In this document: positions 27,063 to 36,132 of the stretch, piece after piece
Position numbering within the stretch: position 1 is the first letter of the stretch
Layout: each line of letters begins with the position of its first letter
Assembly: GCF_002221505.1 (NCBI RefSeq)
Contig: NZ_CP011036.1
Location: forward strand, 2,108,001-2,172,000
Direction of reading: 5' to 3'
DNA: 64,000 bases
Source of the DNA: Pseudoalteromonas nigrifaciens
GTDB lineage: Bacteria > Pseudomonadota > Gammaproteobacteria > Enterobacterales > Alteromonadaceae
Made by a program: the position numbers and the translations under genes
Notes under the pieces: model-generated
What the model was told of the DNA's origin: nothing
Seen by the model: the letters and a program-made list of their open reading frames with translations, nothing else
Database searches by the model: none

Positions 27063-27155
27063 TAAAATATTCGCTAATTTGGTGACGGTGGTTGTGCACT
27101 ACTAGCTTATTTAAGGAGAGAGTGAAAAGTGATGAGCCTTAAAATAGTGTGCAGC

Positions 27156-27188
27156 AAATAAAAAAGGTGAGCACTTTACGTGCCCACC
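27156..27188 (-). terminator. intra-operon terminator between prpC and acnD
   Basis: On the minus strand GGTGGGCAC and GTGCTCACC pair over 9 bp (one G-T wobble) around a 5-base loop and are followed directly by TTTTTTATTT. It begins 9 bases past the prpC stop, inside a 134-base gap that is longer than the other gaps of the operon. Confidence 0.65.
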
Positions 27189-27196
27189 AAATAATT

Positions 27197-28321
27197 TTAA
27201 CGTGATTCGATAGGTGTGTAGCTACGTGCATCTGGCCCAGTGTAATCAGCACTTGGACGAATAATACGGTTATTTGCACGTTGCTCTTTAACGTGTGCTG
27301 TCCAACCTGTTACGCGGCTCATTACAAATATTGGCGTAAATAATTTGGTCGGAATATCCATAAAGTGATACGCCGATGCGTGGAAGAAATCAGCATTACA
27401 AAATAACTTTTTCTCGCGCCACATTACTTCTTCACAACGAACAGACACAGGGTAAAGTACATCATCACCTACTTCTGCTGCGAGCTTTTCAGACCACTTT
27501 TTAATAATTACGTTACGTGGATCTGATTCGCGATAAATAGCGTGGCCAAAGCCCATAATTTTATCTTTACGCTCAAGCATGCCCATCACTTCTTGCTCTG
27601 CTTGATCTGCGCTGGTGAAGTTTTCAATCATATCCATTGCCGCTTCGTTAGCACCACCATGTAATGGCCCACGTAACGTACCTATGGCACCGGTTACACA
27701 TGAATGAATATCAGATAGCGTTGATGCACACACACGACCAGTAAAGGTTGAGGCATTAAATTCATGCTCTGCGTATAAAATTAGTGACACATTCATAACT
27801 TGAGCAAATAGCTCAGACGGGGCTTTATCGTGTAATAAGGTTAAAAAATGCGCGCCAACTGAGTCATCATCTGTTTGCGTTTCAATGCGTACGCCATCAT
27901 GCGTAAAGCGATACCAGTAACAAATAATACTTGGAAATACTGCAACCATGCGGTCAATCGCATCATTGGCTTCGCTAAAATCATTTTCCATTTCAAGGTT
28001 ACCCAGCATAGAGCAACCTGTGCGCATCACATCCATTGGGTGTGCGTCTTTTGGAATGTTCTCAAGCACTGTTTTAAGTGCTTGTGGTAAGCCGCGTAAG
28101 CTTTTTAGTTTAGCTTTGTATTCTGCAAGCTCACCGGTTGTTGGTAATTCGCCACGAGATAATAAAAACGATACTTCTTCAAACTGCGCTTTTTCAGCAA
28201 GCTCGCTAATATCGTAACCACAATAAGTTAAACCTGAACCTGTTTGGCCTACTGTACATAATGCAGTTTGACCTGCTACTTGACCGCGTAAACCTGCACC
28301 CGCTAATACTTTAGTACTCAT
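27197..28321 (-). CDS. prpC: 2-methylcitrate synthase
   Basis: A 374-residue citrate-synthase-family enzyme that condenses propionyl-CoA with oxaloacetate. The first catalytic His is in GPLHGGANEAAMD, the second in GFGHAIYRESDPRN, and the Asp region in NADFFHASAYHFM. The short bacterial length and neighbouring prpB and acnD mark it as methylcitrate rather than citrate synthase. AAGGAGA lies 7 bases before the ATG, 25 bases after prpB. Confidence 0.95.
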   Translation of the reverse strand: MSTKVLAGAGLRGQVAGQTALCTVGQTGSGLTYCGYDISELAEKAQFEEVSFLLSRGELPTTGELAEYKAKLKSLRGLPQALKTVLENIPKDAHPMDVMRTGCSMLGNLEMENDFSEANDAIDRMVAVFPSIICYWYRFTHDGVRIETQTDDDSVGAHFLTLLHDKAPSELFAQVMNVSLILYAEHEFNASTFTGRVCASTLSDIHSCVTGAIGTLRGPLHGGANEAAMDMIENFTSADQAEQEVMGMLERKDKIMGFGHAIYRESDPRNVIIKKWSEKLAAEVGDDVLYPVSVRCEEVMWREKKLFCNADFFHASAYHFMDIPTKLFTPIFVMSRVTGWTAHVKEQRANNRIIRPSADYTGPDARSYTPIESR

Positions 28322-28346
28322 AATTTATCTCCTTAAATTGTTATTA

Positions 28347-29219
28347 TTATTTAGTTGATGAAAAAAGGTTATCTAGGGTATTTTCATAGGTGTGATAATC
28401 TAAAAAATCATAAAGCTCAGCACGGGTTTGCATATTTTCAATTTGGCTTTGTTGCGAACCTTCATTTAAAATTGAGCTATATACATTATAGGCTGCTTTG
28501 TTCATCGCTCTAAATGCGCTTAATGGGTAAAGCACCATTTCAACGCCTACATCGCCTAACTGCTCTTTAGTATAAATAGGCGTTTGACCAAACTCAGTAA
28601 TGTTAGCCAATACAGGAACGTTAATCGCTTTTGTAAATGCTTGGTAGTCGGCAAGGTCGTGCACGGCTTCTGCAAAAATGGCGTCTGCACCGGCTTCAAC
28701 ACACGCTGCTGCGCGCTCAATAGCGGCATTTAAACCTTCTTTTTGAAACGCATCGGTACGTGCCATAATGTAAAAGTCACTATCGGTTTTTGCATCTACA
28801 GCGGCTTTAATACGGTCAACCATTTCACCTTGGCTAACTATTTCTTTATTTGGGCGGTGGCCACAACGCTTTTGCGCTACTTGGTCTTCAATATGAAAAC
28901 CGGCAGCACCTGCTTTAGTCATTTCTTTTACTGTACGGGCTATATTAAACGCACCACCCCAACCTGTATCAGCATCTACTAATAAAGGTAAGTCGCTTGC
29001 ACCGGTAATACGGCGAATATCTTCAAGCACGTTATCAAGGCTAGTCATACCTAAATCAGGCATACCAAAAGAAGCATTGGCAACACCTGCACCCGATAAG
29101 TAAATTGCCTGATGACCCATTTTTTCAGCCATCATTGCTGTGTACGCATTAATAGTACCCACTATTTGTAATGGGTGATTATTGGCAATAGCCTGTTTAA
29201 ACTTTGATCCTGCTGACAT
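28347..29219 (-). CDS. prpB: 2-methylisocitrate lyase
   Basis: A 290-residue member of the isocitrate-lyase/PEP-mutase superfamily that splits 2-methylisocitrate into pyruvate and succinate. The catalytic Cys lies in [13 protein letters not shown], and Mg-binding residues in [11 protein letters not shown]. The start has AGGAGA 6 bases upstream. It is the first enzyme gene after the regulator. Confidence 0.95.
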   Translation of the reverse strand: MSAGSKFKQAIANNHPLQIVGTINAYTAMMAEKMGHQAIYLSGAGVANASFGMPDLGMTSLDNVLEDIRRITGASDLPLLVDADTGWGGAFNIARTVKEMTKAGAAGFHIEDQVAQKRCGHRPNKEIVSQGEMVDRIKAAVDAKTDSDFYIMARTDAFQKEGLNAAIERAAACVEAGADAIFAEAVHDLADYQAFTKAINVPVLANITEFGQTPIYTKEQLGDVGVEMVLYPLSAFRAMNKAAYNVYSSILNEGSQQSQIENMQTRAELYDFLDYHTYENTLDNLFSSTK

Positions 29220-29290
29220 TCGTTTCTCCTAACTTTGAACGGTGGCTGCTCTGGGGCAGTTTTGATATTTTAAATACTAAAACGATTTAT

Positions 29291-29989
29291 TTAACTGGCT
29301 TTAGTTTGCGCTGCAAGTAAATCAAATTTAGTTTGAATATTGGCTTGTGAAGCACTTATGTGGCGCTTCATCAACATTTCGGCTAATTCTCCATCGTGGT
29401 TTTCAATCGCATTAATAATGGCTAAGTGCTCATCAAATGCTTTTGATACCCGCGGACCAACCATACCCATTTGTACGCGGTACATTCTTATTAATTGATA
29501 AAGGTCGTGGCATAGCAAATGAATCAAGTGGGCATTTTTACTGCCTTTTATGATGCGGTAATGAAAATCTAAATCACCTGCTTCTTGATAGTACGACTCG
29601 CCTTCTTTTACTCGTTGCGTTTTTAAATGCTGATTAAGTAATTGCTTTAAACCTTGGACTTCATCGGCTGCCATATTGTCGGCAGCAAGACGACACGCCA
29701 AGCCCTCTAAGGCACTGCGCACTTGATAAACTTCTATCAAGCGATCTGCTGTTAACGATACAACTCGGCAACCTATGTTGGCTTTACGCTCAACTAAATA
29801 ACAGCTTTCTAAACGATTTAACGCTTCACGCAGCGTTGCACGGCTCACTCCATAACGCTTTGCCAGTTCTGGCTCAGATATTTTACTGCCTTGTGCTATG
29901 CTGCCCTCTACTATTTCTCGGCGCATATTTACAAACACTTGATCTGATGCGGTTGTAATAGGTGTTTCATTTAACAGGCTTTGCGTCAT
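29291..29989 (-). CDS. GntR-family (FCD) regulator of propionate catabolism
   Basis: A 232-residue GntR/FCD regulator with the winged helix at residues about 15-75 (GSKISEPELAKRYGVSRATLREALNRLE). It heads the prpB-prpC-acnD-prpF operon, 71 bases upstream of prpB on the same strand. Three TGTCGACA palindromes lie in its upstream region, one just downstream of a good sigma-70 promoter, so it likely represses its own operon and responds to a methylcitrate-cycle intermediate. It is unrelated to the sigma-54 type PrpR of enterics. Confidence 0.88.
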   Translation of the reverse strand: MTQSLLNETPITTASDQVFVNMRREIVEGSIAQGSKISEPELAKRYGVSRATLREALNRLESCYLVERKANIGCRVVSLTADRLIEVYQVRSALEGLACRLAADNMAADEVQGLKQLLNQHLKTQRVKEGESYYQEAGDLDFHYRIIKGSKNAHLIHLLCHDLYQLIRMYRVQMGMVGPRVSKAFDEHLAIINAIENHDGELAEMLMKRHISASQANIQTKFDLLAAQTKAS

Positions 29990-30002
29990 AGGTTACTATT
30001 AG

Positions 30003-30014
30003 ATTGTCGACAAT
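30003..30014. promoter_or_regulatory. candidate prp operator 1, ATTGTCGACAAT
   Basis: A perfect 12-bp palindrome 14 bases before the regulator start and just downstream of the predicted -10 box, where a bound repressor would block transcription. Confidence 0.7.
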
Positions 30015-30024
30015 TTATAAAGCC

Positions 30025-30053
30025 ACTATGAACTCACTACCACTAAGTGTCAA
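30025..30053 (-). promoter_or_regulatory. sigma-70 promoter of the prp operon
   Basis: On the minus strand TTGACA (30053-30048) and CATAGT (30030-30025) are separated by 17 bases. Operator 1 lies immediately downstream. A consensus -35 box with ideal spacing makes this a good candidate. Confidence 0.6.
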
Positions 30054-30089
30054 CCCTAAAACAGTATGTAAAACTTAAAAAACACACTT

Positions 30090-30101
30090 ATTGTCGACAT
30101 C
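30090..30101. promoter_or_regulatory. candidate prp operator 2, ATTGTCGACATC
   Basis: It shares TTGTCGACA with operator 1 and lies 87 bases from it, upstream of the predicted -35 box. Confidence 0.55.
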
Positions 30102-30152
30102 ATTAGCCTAAAGTATAATAATTATCTGCTCTAAAGTGATAAACCACTGCTA

Positions 30153-30164
30153 AGTGTCGACACC
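30153..30164. promoter_or_regulatory. candidate prp operator 3, AGTGTCGACACC
   Basis: A 10-bp perfect palindrome GTGTCGACAC with the same TGTCGACA core, 63 bases from operator 2 and about 50 bases before rsmF. Sites 87 and 63 bp apart, near multiples of the helical turn, could allow cooperative binding. Confidence 0.5.
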
Positions 30165-30213
30165 AATAAAAACTAACTTTTTACCTGTTAAGCACTGAAA
30201 CACACTTTAAGAA

Positions 30214-31701
30214 ATGTTATTATTTGTCTTTAATATAACGACTGGCCAAACCGTGGACGCAAATACCTTTATCCCCGAGCACTTTATCGATGATGTAAAA
30301 ACCTATTTACCTGCACACCTAGATATAGACGACTTTATTAATGCTTGCCGGCGGCCACTACGAAAATCTATTCGTGTTAATACCTTAAAAATATCTGTTA
30401 CTGAGTTTAAGCAATACGCTAAGCAAAAAAATTGGCTACTCACTCCTATTCCATGGTGCGAGGAAGGTTTTTGGTTAGAGCGCCCTGCCGCAGAAGAGCA
30501 AAACCTAGCACTTGGCAATACCGATCTTCACCTTAGCGGTGCTATGTATGTTCAAGAAGCAAGCTCTATGCTGCCCCCCATAGCACTAAAACAAAGTATA
30601 GAGCACACTAATTACGTTCTTGATATGGCATCTGCACCTGGTTCTAAAACTTCGCAGCTTGCTGCACTAATGAATAACCAAGGGGTGTTGGTTGCAAATG
30701 AGCTTTCGTCATCACGCTTAAAAGTACTTAGCGCTACTTTAAAACGCATGGGAGTAGGTAACTGTGCGTTATCGCATTTTGATGGGGTGATTTTTGGTAA
30801 TTATATGTTTGAGTGCTTTGATAGCATTTTACTCGATGCCCCCTGCTCTGGCGAAGGCACAGTACGAAAAGATGCAGATGCACTAAAAAATTGGTCAATC
30901 GACTCTAATATTGAAATTGCCCAAGTACAAAAAGATCTAATTAAAAGTGCATTTTACGCCTTAAAGCCCGGTGGAACCTTAGTGTATTCAACCTGTACGC
31001 TTACTCCACTTGAAAACCAACACGTGTGCGACTTTTTACTCAGTGAATTTGGCGACTGTATAATACCCGAGTCTTTAAGTGATCTATTTCCTGGCGCAAG
31101 TAAAGCAACTACGCCAGAGGGGTATTTACATGTGTGGCCGCAAACTTTCGACTGTGAAGGCTTTTTTATTGCCAAATTCAAAAAACAAGCAAGTAGTGAC
31201 AACCCTAATCTAAAAGTCAAAAAAGGTGCTTTTCCGTTTCAGCAATTTGAGAGCAAAAAAAGTGCTGTTTTTATGCAAACACTTAAGCAACAATTTGGTT
31301 TAAATACCTTACCGGGCATATTAATGCAGCGCGATAAAGAGCTGTGGTTATTTCCGCAGGAGTTTGAAGCTGTGCAAAACAAAATTAAATACGCCCGTTT
31401 AGGCATTCAACTTGGTGCCATTCATAATAATGGCGTGCGTTTAGCCCACGAGTTTGCAACCGCATTTGGTAAGCAGTGTAAAAGTAATGTATTGCCTTTA
31501 ACCGACACTCAAGCTAACGACTACTTTCAGGGTAAGGATATTCGCTTAGCTGATGTAAGCCAAAATACAGGAGAGGTTATTTTAACTTTATGTGGCTGCC
31601 CTATTGGCTTAGGTAAATGGCAAAAAAATAAAGTTAAAAACTCACTCCCACGCGATCTAGTACAAAATACGCAGCTAATAACATGGGCACAAAGCAATTA
31701 A
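30214..31701 (+). CDS. rsmF: 16S rRNA (cytosine-1407-C5)-methyltransferase RsmF
   Basis: A 495-residue m5C methyltransferase of the RsmB/Nop2/Sun family that modifies 16S rRNA. Conserved blocks are [30 protein letters not shown], the SAM-binding [16 protein letters not shown], and the two catalytic cysteine motifs DAPCSGEGT and [12 protein letters not shown]. The C-terminal third carries the extra PUA-like domain typical of RsmF. A GTG at 30253 would give the N-terminus [11 protein letters not shown], closer to the E. coli protein; neither start has a strong ribosome site. Three candidate prp operators lie upstream but concern the divergent operon. Confidence 0.92.
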   Translation: MLLFVFNITTGQTVDANTFIPEHFIDDVKTYLPAHLDIDDFINACRRPLRKSIRVNTLKISVTEFKQYAKQKNWLLTPIPWCEEGFWLERPAAEEQNLALGNTDLHLSGAMYVQEASSMLPPIALKQSIEHTNYVLDMASAPGSKTSQLAALMNNQGVLVANELSSSRLKVLSATLKRMGVGNCALSHFDGVIFGNYMFECFDSILLDAPCSGEGTVRKDADALKNWSIDSNIEIAQVQKDLIKSAFYALKPGGTLVYSTCTLTPLENQHVCDFLLSEFGDCIIPESLSDLFPGASKATTPEGYLHVWPQTFDCEGFFIAKFKKQASSDNPNLKVKKGAFPFQQFESKKSAVFMQTLKQQFGLNTLPGILMQRDKELWLFPQEFEAVQNKIKYARLGIQLGAIHNNGVRLAHEFATAFGKQCKSNVLPLTDTQANDYFQGKDIRLADVSQNTGEVILTLCGCPIGLGKWQKNKVKNSLPRDLVQNTQLITWAQSN

Positions 31702-31876
31702 ACAGCGTTTAATGTAAAATGTGAGTATTAAAACATGCATACATTTTTGAATATGATTGGGTTGTTAAAAGTACTTAAATTCGGATAATAAATGTGCGGT
31801 TTTAATGATTTTAGCTATACTTATATGTACTTTCTTCTTCTCCCTATAATCAAGAAAGCGTCTTCAGTTAACGTAA

Positions 31877-31935
31877 GGCTCAACTAAGAGCCATTTTATA
31901 GCCCAGAGTTTTTATAACTCTGGGCATTTTTATTT
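31877..31935 (+). terminator. tandem hairpins ending in a strong terminator
   Basis: GGCTC/GAGCC around AACTAA (31877-31892) is followed by a 10-bp perfect stem GCCCAGAGTT (31901-31910) with AACTCTGGGC (31916-31925), then ATTTTTATTT. It faces rsmF, whose stop is about 200 bases away. A TATACT box near 31815 leaves open a small independent transcript ending here. Confidence 0.7.
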
Positions 31936-32652
31936 GCCACTACCACAATGTTTTTTAAATATATAACTTTTGCGAACAGAATCGAAATCGCCACCAAATT
32001 GTAACGATAAACACAATATGGGTAAGCTATTACTTTGTTTTGCAATATCAAATACTTGATCGAATTTATAGCCATATTTAACTGCTAACTTCAATTCGTT
32101 AACATATAAAGCTTTGTATTGTGGAGTTAGTTGCGACCAATGAATCAACGCTATTTGAATAATACCTAAATGTACATCAAGCTTATAAGGTCCTACTTTT
32201 TTTGCTTGTTGAATATAATCATAAACCTGCTCTGTGGGCCCATCTTGATAACTCACCACTTGCGCCAATGCTATCCAAGTTTCTGCCCATGTTTGCCTTA
32301 ATTCAATAGACTTTAAAAGCGCTTGTTCGGCTTGTTGGTAAGCCAGCTGATGTGTAGGAGCATTAATTACAGTCGGCTGATTTAAAATACTTACTGATAA
32401 TATTTTTATATACGCATTCAAGTGCCAATAATGAGGATGGCTTGGCTCAAATTTAGCCGCTAAAGTAATAGCTTTTTCGGCCTGCTTTAATTCTGAGCGC
32501 TTAATTGGAGAGGACAGCTGTTCCAGCGTATTTCTAGCATTAAAATACCAAGCATTGGCGCGTATGCTTTTTATACTGTAATAGGCAATAAACAAGGTTA
32601 TAAGCGCTAAAACAATAATAGGGATTAACCTATTTAATTTAAAACTAATCAC
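31930..32652 (-). CDS. VpsP-like exopolysaccharide biosynthesis membrane protein
   Basis: A 240-residue protein with one N-terminal membrane anchor (residues about 9-27) and a helical, TPR-like remainder (PSHPHYWHLNAYIK, QTWAETWIALAQVVS). Such proteins, called VpsP in Vibrio, occur at the end of exopolysaccharide export operons, but their role is not defined. It is the last gene of the downstream block and overlaps the phosphatase gene by 8 bases. Confidence 0.6.
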   Translation of the reverse strand: MISFKLNRLIPIIVLALITLFIAYYSIKSIRANAWYFNARNTLEQLSSPIKRSELKQAEKAITLAAKFEPSHPHYWHLNAYIKILSVSILNQPTVINAPTHQLAYQQAEQALLKSIELRQTWAETWIALAQVVSYQDGPTEQVYDYIQQAKKVGPYKLDVHLGIIQIALIHWSQLTPQYKALYVNELKLAVKYGYKFDQVFDIAKQSNSLPILCLSLQFGGDFDSVRKSYIFKKHCGSGK

Positions 32653-33373
32653 AAAATAGTGACTCAGTTAAGCGCCAAGGGTTAGTTACAAATAACATAT
32701 GTGCTTTATCCTCCCCTACTAAATTACTCACAATGTGTTTTGCTTTACTAAGTATTGGCGGCCTACGTTTTACCGAATGCGCATCAGAGGCAACATAATT
32801 AACTAAATTACCTTTAAGCATGTCATTGCTAATTTGTTTTGCTTTATCCCCCCACCCCCCTTCAATACTTGAAGCGGTTAATTGAAACTCACAACCTAAC
32901 TGCTTTAAATGTTCTATATAAAAAGGATTAGCCTGAATATCACGGTTACGTTCAGGGTGAGGTATAATCACTTTAATATTTTGTTTTACTAACCAACCAA
33001 TAAACTTATCGTAGCCTGGTGGTACATGAGAATGTGGTAGCTCTAACAATAAGTAATTTGCTCCGGCTAAATTCCCAATAAAGGGCAATTTATTTGCCTT
33101 TACCAGTGCCATTAACTCTATATCAAGGCGTACTTCTGCCGCTACTGCTAGCTTTATAGTAATTTGAGCCTGTTTTGCATGCTCTTTTAAATCAGCTAAG
33201 TCTCTGCGAAGTTGTACCGCGGAGTTATCAAATCGCCCTATATGAATATGCGGAGTAATCACCATATGTGTTATTCCATCACTTTGCGCTAGCTTTAATA
33301 ATGCTAAAGATTCATTTAAATTTTTAGCGCCATCGTCAATACCGGGTAAAATATGCGAATGAATATCAATCAT
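32645..33373 (-). CDS. PHP-type protein-tyrosine phosphatase (CpsB/CapC/YwqE family)
   Basis: A 242-residue metal-dependent phosphatase with the PHP-fold metal ligands in MIDIHSHILPGIDDG, TPHIHIGRF, HPERNRDI and ASDAHSVKRRP. The family removes phosphate from the tyrosine cluster of BY-kinases, which resets polysaccharide chain length control. Its cognate kinase is the gene just upstream, which ends 4 bases before this start. Confidence 0.9.
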   Translation of the reverse strand: MIDIHSHILPGIDDGAKNLNESLALLKLAQSDGITHMVITPHIHIGRFDNSAVQLRRDLADLKEHAKQAQITIKLAVAAEVRLDIELMALVKANKLPFIGNLAGANYLLLELPHSHVPPGYDKFIGWLVKQNIKVIIPHPERNRDIQANPFYIEHLKQLGCEFQLTASSIEGGWGDKAKQISNDMLKGNLVNYVASDAHSVKRRPPILSKAKHIVSNLVGEDKAHMLFVTNPWRLTESLFCD

Positions 33374-33376
33374 AAT

Positions 33377-35590
33377 TTAGCCATTAGGTTGAGGTTTTTC
33401 TGGCGGTTGTGAGTAATCATAATAATCATAGTATCCGTAGCTATGCTCATCTTTAGTTTTGCTCATATCTACTTGGTTAAGTATAACGCCTGCCACATGT
33501 GCTTTTACCTCAAACAAACGCTCTAACCCAGCTTTAATCGGTTTTACCCTTGTTACGTCTGCTCTCACTACATACACTACCGAATCAACACTTTGTGCAA
33601 TTACTAATGCGTCACTAACCGCTTGTGTTGGGGGAGTGTCAATAATGATGTGATCGTACTTGGTTTTTAAAACCTTTAATAACTCATCAAACCGGGCGCT
33701 AGAGAGTAACTCTAACGGATTTGATGGTATTTGCCCACTTGGCATAATAGCAACACCAGAGCGCTCATCTAAATGAACGCACTCAGAAAACTGCTCTGTA
33801 CCAGTAATTAAATTACTTAAGCCCGGGTGAAATACAGGTATATCAAACCGTTTTGCTAAGCTGGGTTTACGTAAATCAGCATCAATCAGTAAAACGCTCC
33901 CCATTTGCGCAAGCGATAAGGCTAAGTTAGCTGATGTGGTGGTTTTCCCTTCACCTGGGACGCTTGATGTAACTGCTATTATTTGATGATTTCGGTCTAA
34001 CTGAGTAAGCAATAAGCTTGTTCTAAATGTACGCACAGATTCTGCAAAGCGACGGTATTTATCCTCTAAATATGCGTATATCGGAAACGGATTCTTTCTC
34101 GATATTTTAACTTTGGGTAATAAACCTAGCATGCGTTGCGCTAGTTTACTTTCAACGTCATTTTTTGTTTTTACCGTATCGTTTAATGCATCGAATATAA
34201 AGCTCATCACTACTGCAAAGGCAAAGCTAGCTATAAATGTAATTATTACAATAAGCTTTTTATTGGGCTTACTGGGATATTTAGGTGTGTATGCTCTATC
34301 GGTAAAGCGAGCTGCTGCTGAGGTGAAGTCGCTGGTTACTTCGGTTTCTTTAGAGCGAGATAAAAATGTATTAAATATATTTCGGTTAGTTTCAACTTCA
34401 CGTTTTAACTGATTATACTGCGTTTCTTTGCGTGTAATATATTGATAATCATCTCGGATTTTTTTTAGATCAGCTTCTAATGTATTAACGGTTCGAGTTG
34501 TTCTGTTTAACTCTTTTTCGATACCTGTAACTAGGCCTTTAATTTGCTTATTTAAATTAGCTTTTACAGTTGCAAGTTCAGCTTTAGCAGAAATCATTTT
34601 TGGGTGCTTATTGCCATATACTTCGCCCAAGTCACTCACTTTTCGCTCAACAAGTACTAACTCGCGCTTTACATCTTGTACTACTTTATGTGATGTTATT
34701 TCCGGCATACTACCTAAAAATTCTATATTATTATTTCCGTACTCCTTGATTACTCTGTTTATACTCTTTAAATTATTTCTTGCGGCTCGAGCATCAACTA
34801 ACTGCTGAGACATTTGCTCTAGCTCTTGTGTCACTAGCCCCGCAATACCTTCTATATCAACTAATTGCTGCGCCTCTCGGTACGCCTGCAGTCGAACCTC
34901 TGAATCATCTAATTGGATCCGTAACTGTGACAAGCGTGTGTTTAACCAGCTTGTTGCCTGTTGCGTGATCCCCATTTTGGCGCGCATTTGGCTGTCTATG
35001 TATACCTCACCTACCGTATTTGCTACTAAGGCTGCAAGTTTAGAATCACTCGACTCAAAACTCACCCTAACTAATTGCGTTTTACGAATTGGTGAAACTA
35101 TTAATGCTTTATTAAATATACTAAGCAAATCTTGCATTTGTTGCTCAACTTGATCTTCATACGAGAGCGCAGCAACTTCTTTTTTATTTAAAAAAGGCAG
35201 CAACTCTTTAATTAGTATATTAACTTCATTAAATATTGAAGGTTTTGGAATAAAGTCAGTGTGTGACTGCAGATCTAGTTTCGTAATAACTTCACGTGCA
35301 ATACTGTCTGATTTTATTACCTCAAATTGAGTTAAATAATATTCTTTTTGGTTTGAGTCTAAACCATATATTTCTTCAAAACTAACCGCTTTAGCCTGCT
35401 CAGCTTCAATTAATAACGTTGCACTTGCTTTATATTTAGGTATTAAAGTTAACGTAATCATTATCGCTAATAATGTAATAACTATCGCAAAGCTCAAAAT
35501 TCGCCACTTTGCTTGCTTAATAACATTAAAGTTAATGCCCAACTCAATTACATCATCATTATTATTTAATTTTTCTGATTTTTGATTCAT
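33377..35590 (-). CDS. polysaccharide co-polymerase with BY-kinase domain (Wzc-like)
   Basis: A 737-residue inner-membrane protein that controls chain length and drives export. It has an N-terminal Wzz domain with a first membrane segment at about residues 32-52, a long periplasmic coiled-coil region (about 160-400), a second membrane segment near 445, then the cytosolic tyrosine kinase: Walker A SSVPGEGKTTTSANLALSLA, Walker A' VLLIDADLRKP, Walker B IIIDTPP. The C-terminus has the tyrosine cluster SYGYYDYYDYS that is autophosphorylated. Both parts are fused, as in proteobacterial Wzc. It lies between the Wza-like gene and the phosphatase gene. Confidence 0.93.
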   Translation of the reverse strand: MNQKSEKLNNNDDVIELGINFNVIKQAKWRILSFAIVITLLAIMITLTLIPKYKASATLLIEAEQAKAVSFEEIYGLDSNQKEYYLTQFEVIKSDSIAREVITKLDLQSHTDFIPKPSIFNEVNILIKELLPFLNKKEVAALSYEDQVEQQMQDLLSIFNKALIVSPIRKTQLVRVSFESSDSKLAALVANTVGEVYIDSQMRAKMGITQQATSWLNTRLSQLRIQLDDSEVRLQAYREAQQLVDIEGIAGLVTQELEQMSQQLVDARAARNNLKSINRVIKEYGNNNIEFLGSMPEITSHKVVQDVKRELVLVERKVSDLGEVYGNKHPKMISAKAELATVKANLNKQIKGLVTGIEKELNRTTRTVNTLEADLKKIRDDYQYITRKETQYNQLKREVETNRNIFNTFLSRSKETEVTSDFTSAAARFTDRAYTPKYPSKPNKKLIVIITFIASFAFAVVMSFIFDALNDTVKTKNDVESKLAQRMLGLLPKVKISRKNPFPIYAYLEDKYRRFAESVRTFRTSLLLTQLDRNHQIIAVTSSVPGEGKTTTSANLALSLAQMGSVLLIDADLRKPSLAKRFDIPVFHPGLSNLITGTEQFSECVHLDERSGVAIMPSGQIPSNPLELLSSARFDELLKVLKTKYDHIIIDTPPTQAVSDALVIAQSVDSVVYVVRADVTRVKPIKAGLERLFEVKAHVAGVILNQVDMSKTKDEHSYGYYDYYDYSQPPEKPQPNG

Positions 35591-35610
35591 TCATCACTGC
35601 CTTTAACGGC

Positions 35611-36132
35611 TTAAAACAAGCGCTGTTCTATTTTAATGGTGTCGCCCGCTGCAATTTGACTGTTTAAACTGCCTCTAATTTGTTGCTCTTTGGTTTGTTC
35701 TTTAAAAATATATATTTTATCTATCGATGCTCGCTCTGTTAATCCACCGCCAAGTGCAATCGCTTGATTTACTGTCATTGCCGGCTGATAAGGGTATGCA
35801 CCTGGGTTATTTACCTCACCATGAATATAAAAAGGTCGATATTGTGTAACTTGCGCATACACATTGGGGTTAACTAAATAGTCAGGCTGTAGCCCTCTTA
35901 TTATTATTTGTTCAACCTGTGATGTATTTAGGCCAGCGAGTTTAACTTTTCCCAAAAAAGGGTAATTAACTTTGCCACTGTTACCTAATAACGCCGTCAC
36001 ATCTAAATCTGGTTGGCCAAAAACTTTTATTTCAATTTTGTCACCTGGCCCTAAAGTATAGTTTTGCGCATTTTGGCCAAAACTATTAAAACTTAATAAA
36101 AAAGCCAGGCAAACAAGCATCCAAAATTTCAT
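35611..36132 (-). CDS. Wza-like periplasmic/outer-membrane polysaccharide export protein
   Basis: A 173-residue secreted protein with a signal peptide of about 19 residues, the polysaccharide-export domain (YTLGPGDKIEIKVFGQPDLD) and one SLBB domain (FYIHGEVNNPGAYPYQPAM). It is much shorter than E. coli Wza (about 380) and no lipobox Cys is visible, so it likely does not form a complete outer-membrane channel alone. The beta-barrel protein encoded just upstream, joined by a 4-base ATGA overlap, may supply the outer-membrane pore. Confidence 0.88.
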   Translation of the reverse strand: MKFWMLVCLAFLLSFNSFGQNAQNYTLGPGDKIEIKVFGQPDLDVTALLGNSGKVNYPFLGKVKLAGLNTSQVEQIIIRGLQPDYLVNPNVYAQVTQYRPFYIHGEVNNPGAYPYQPAMTVNQAIALGGGLTERASIDKIYIFKEQTKEQQIRGSLNSQIAAGDTIKIEQRLF

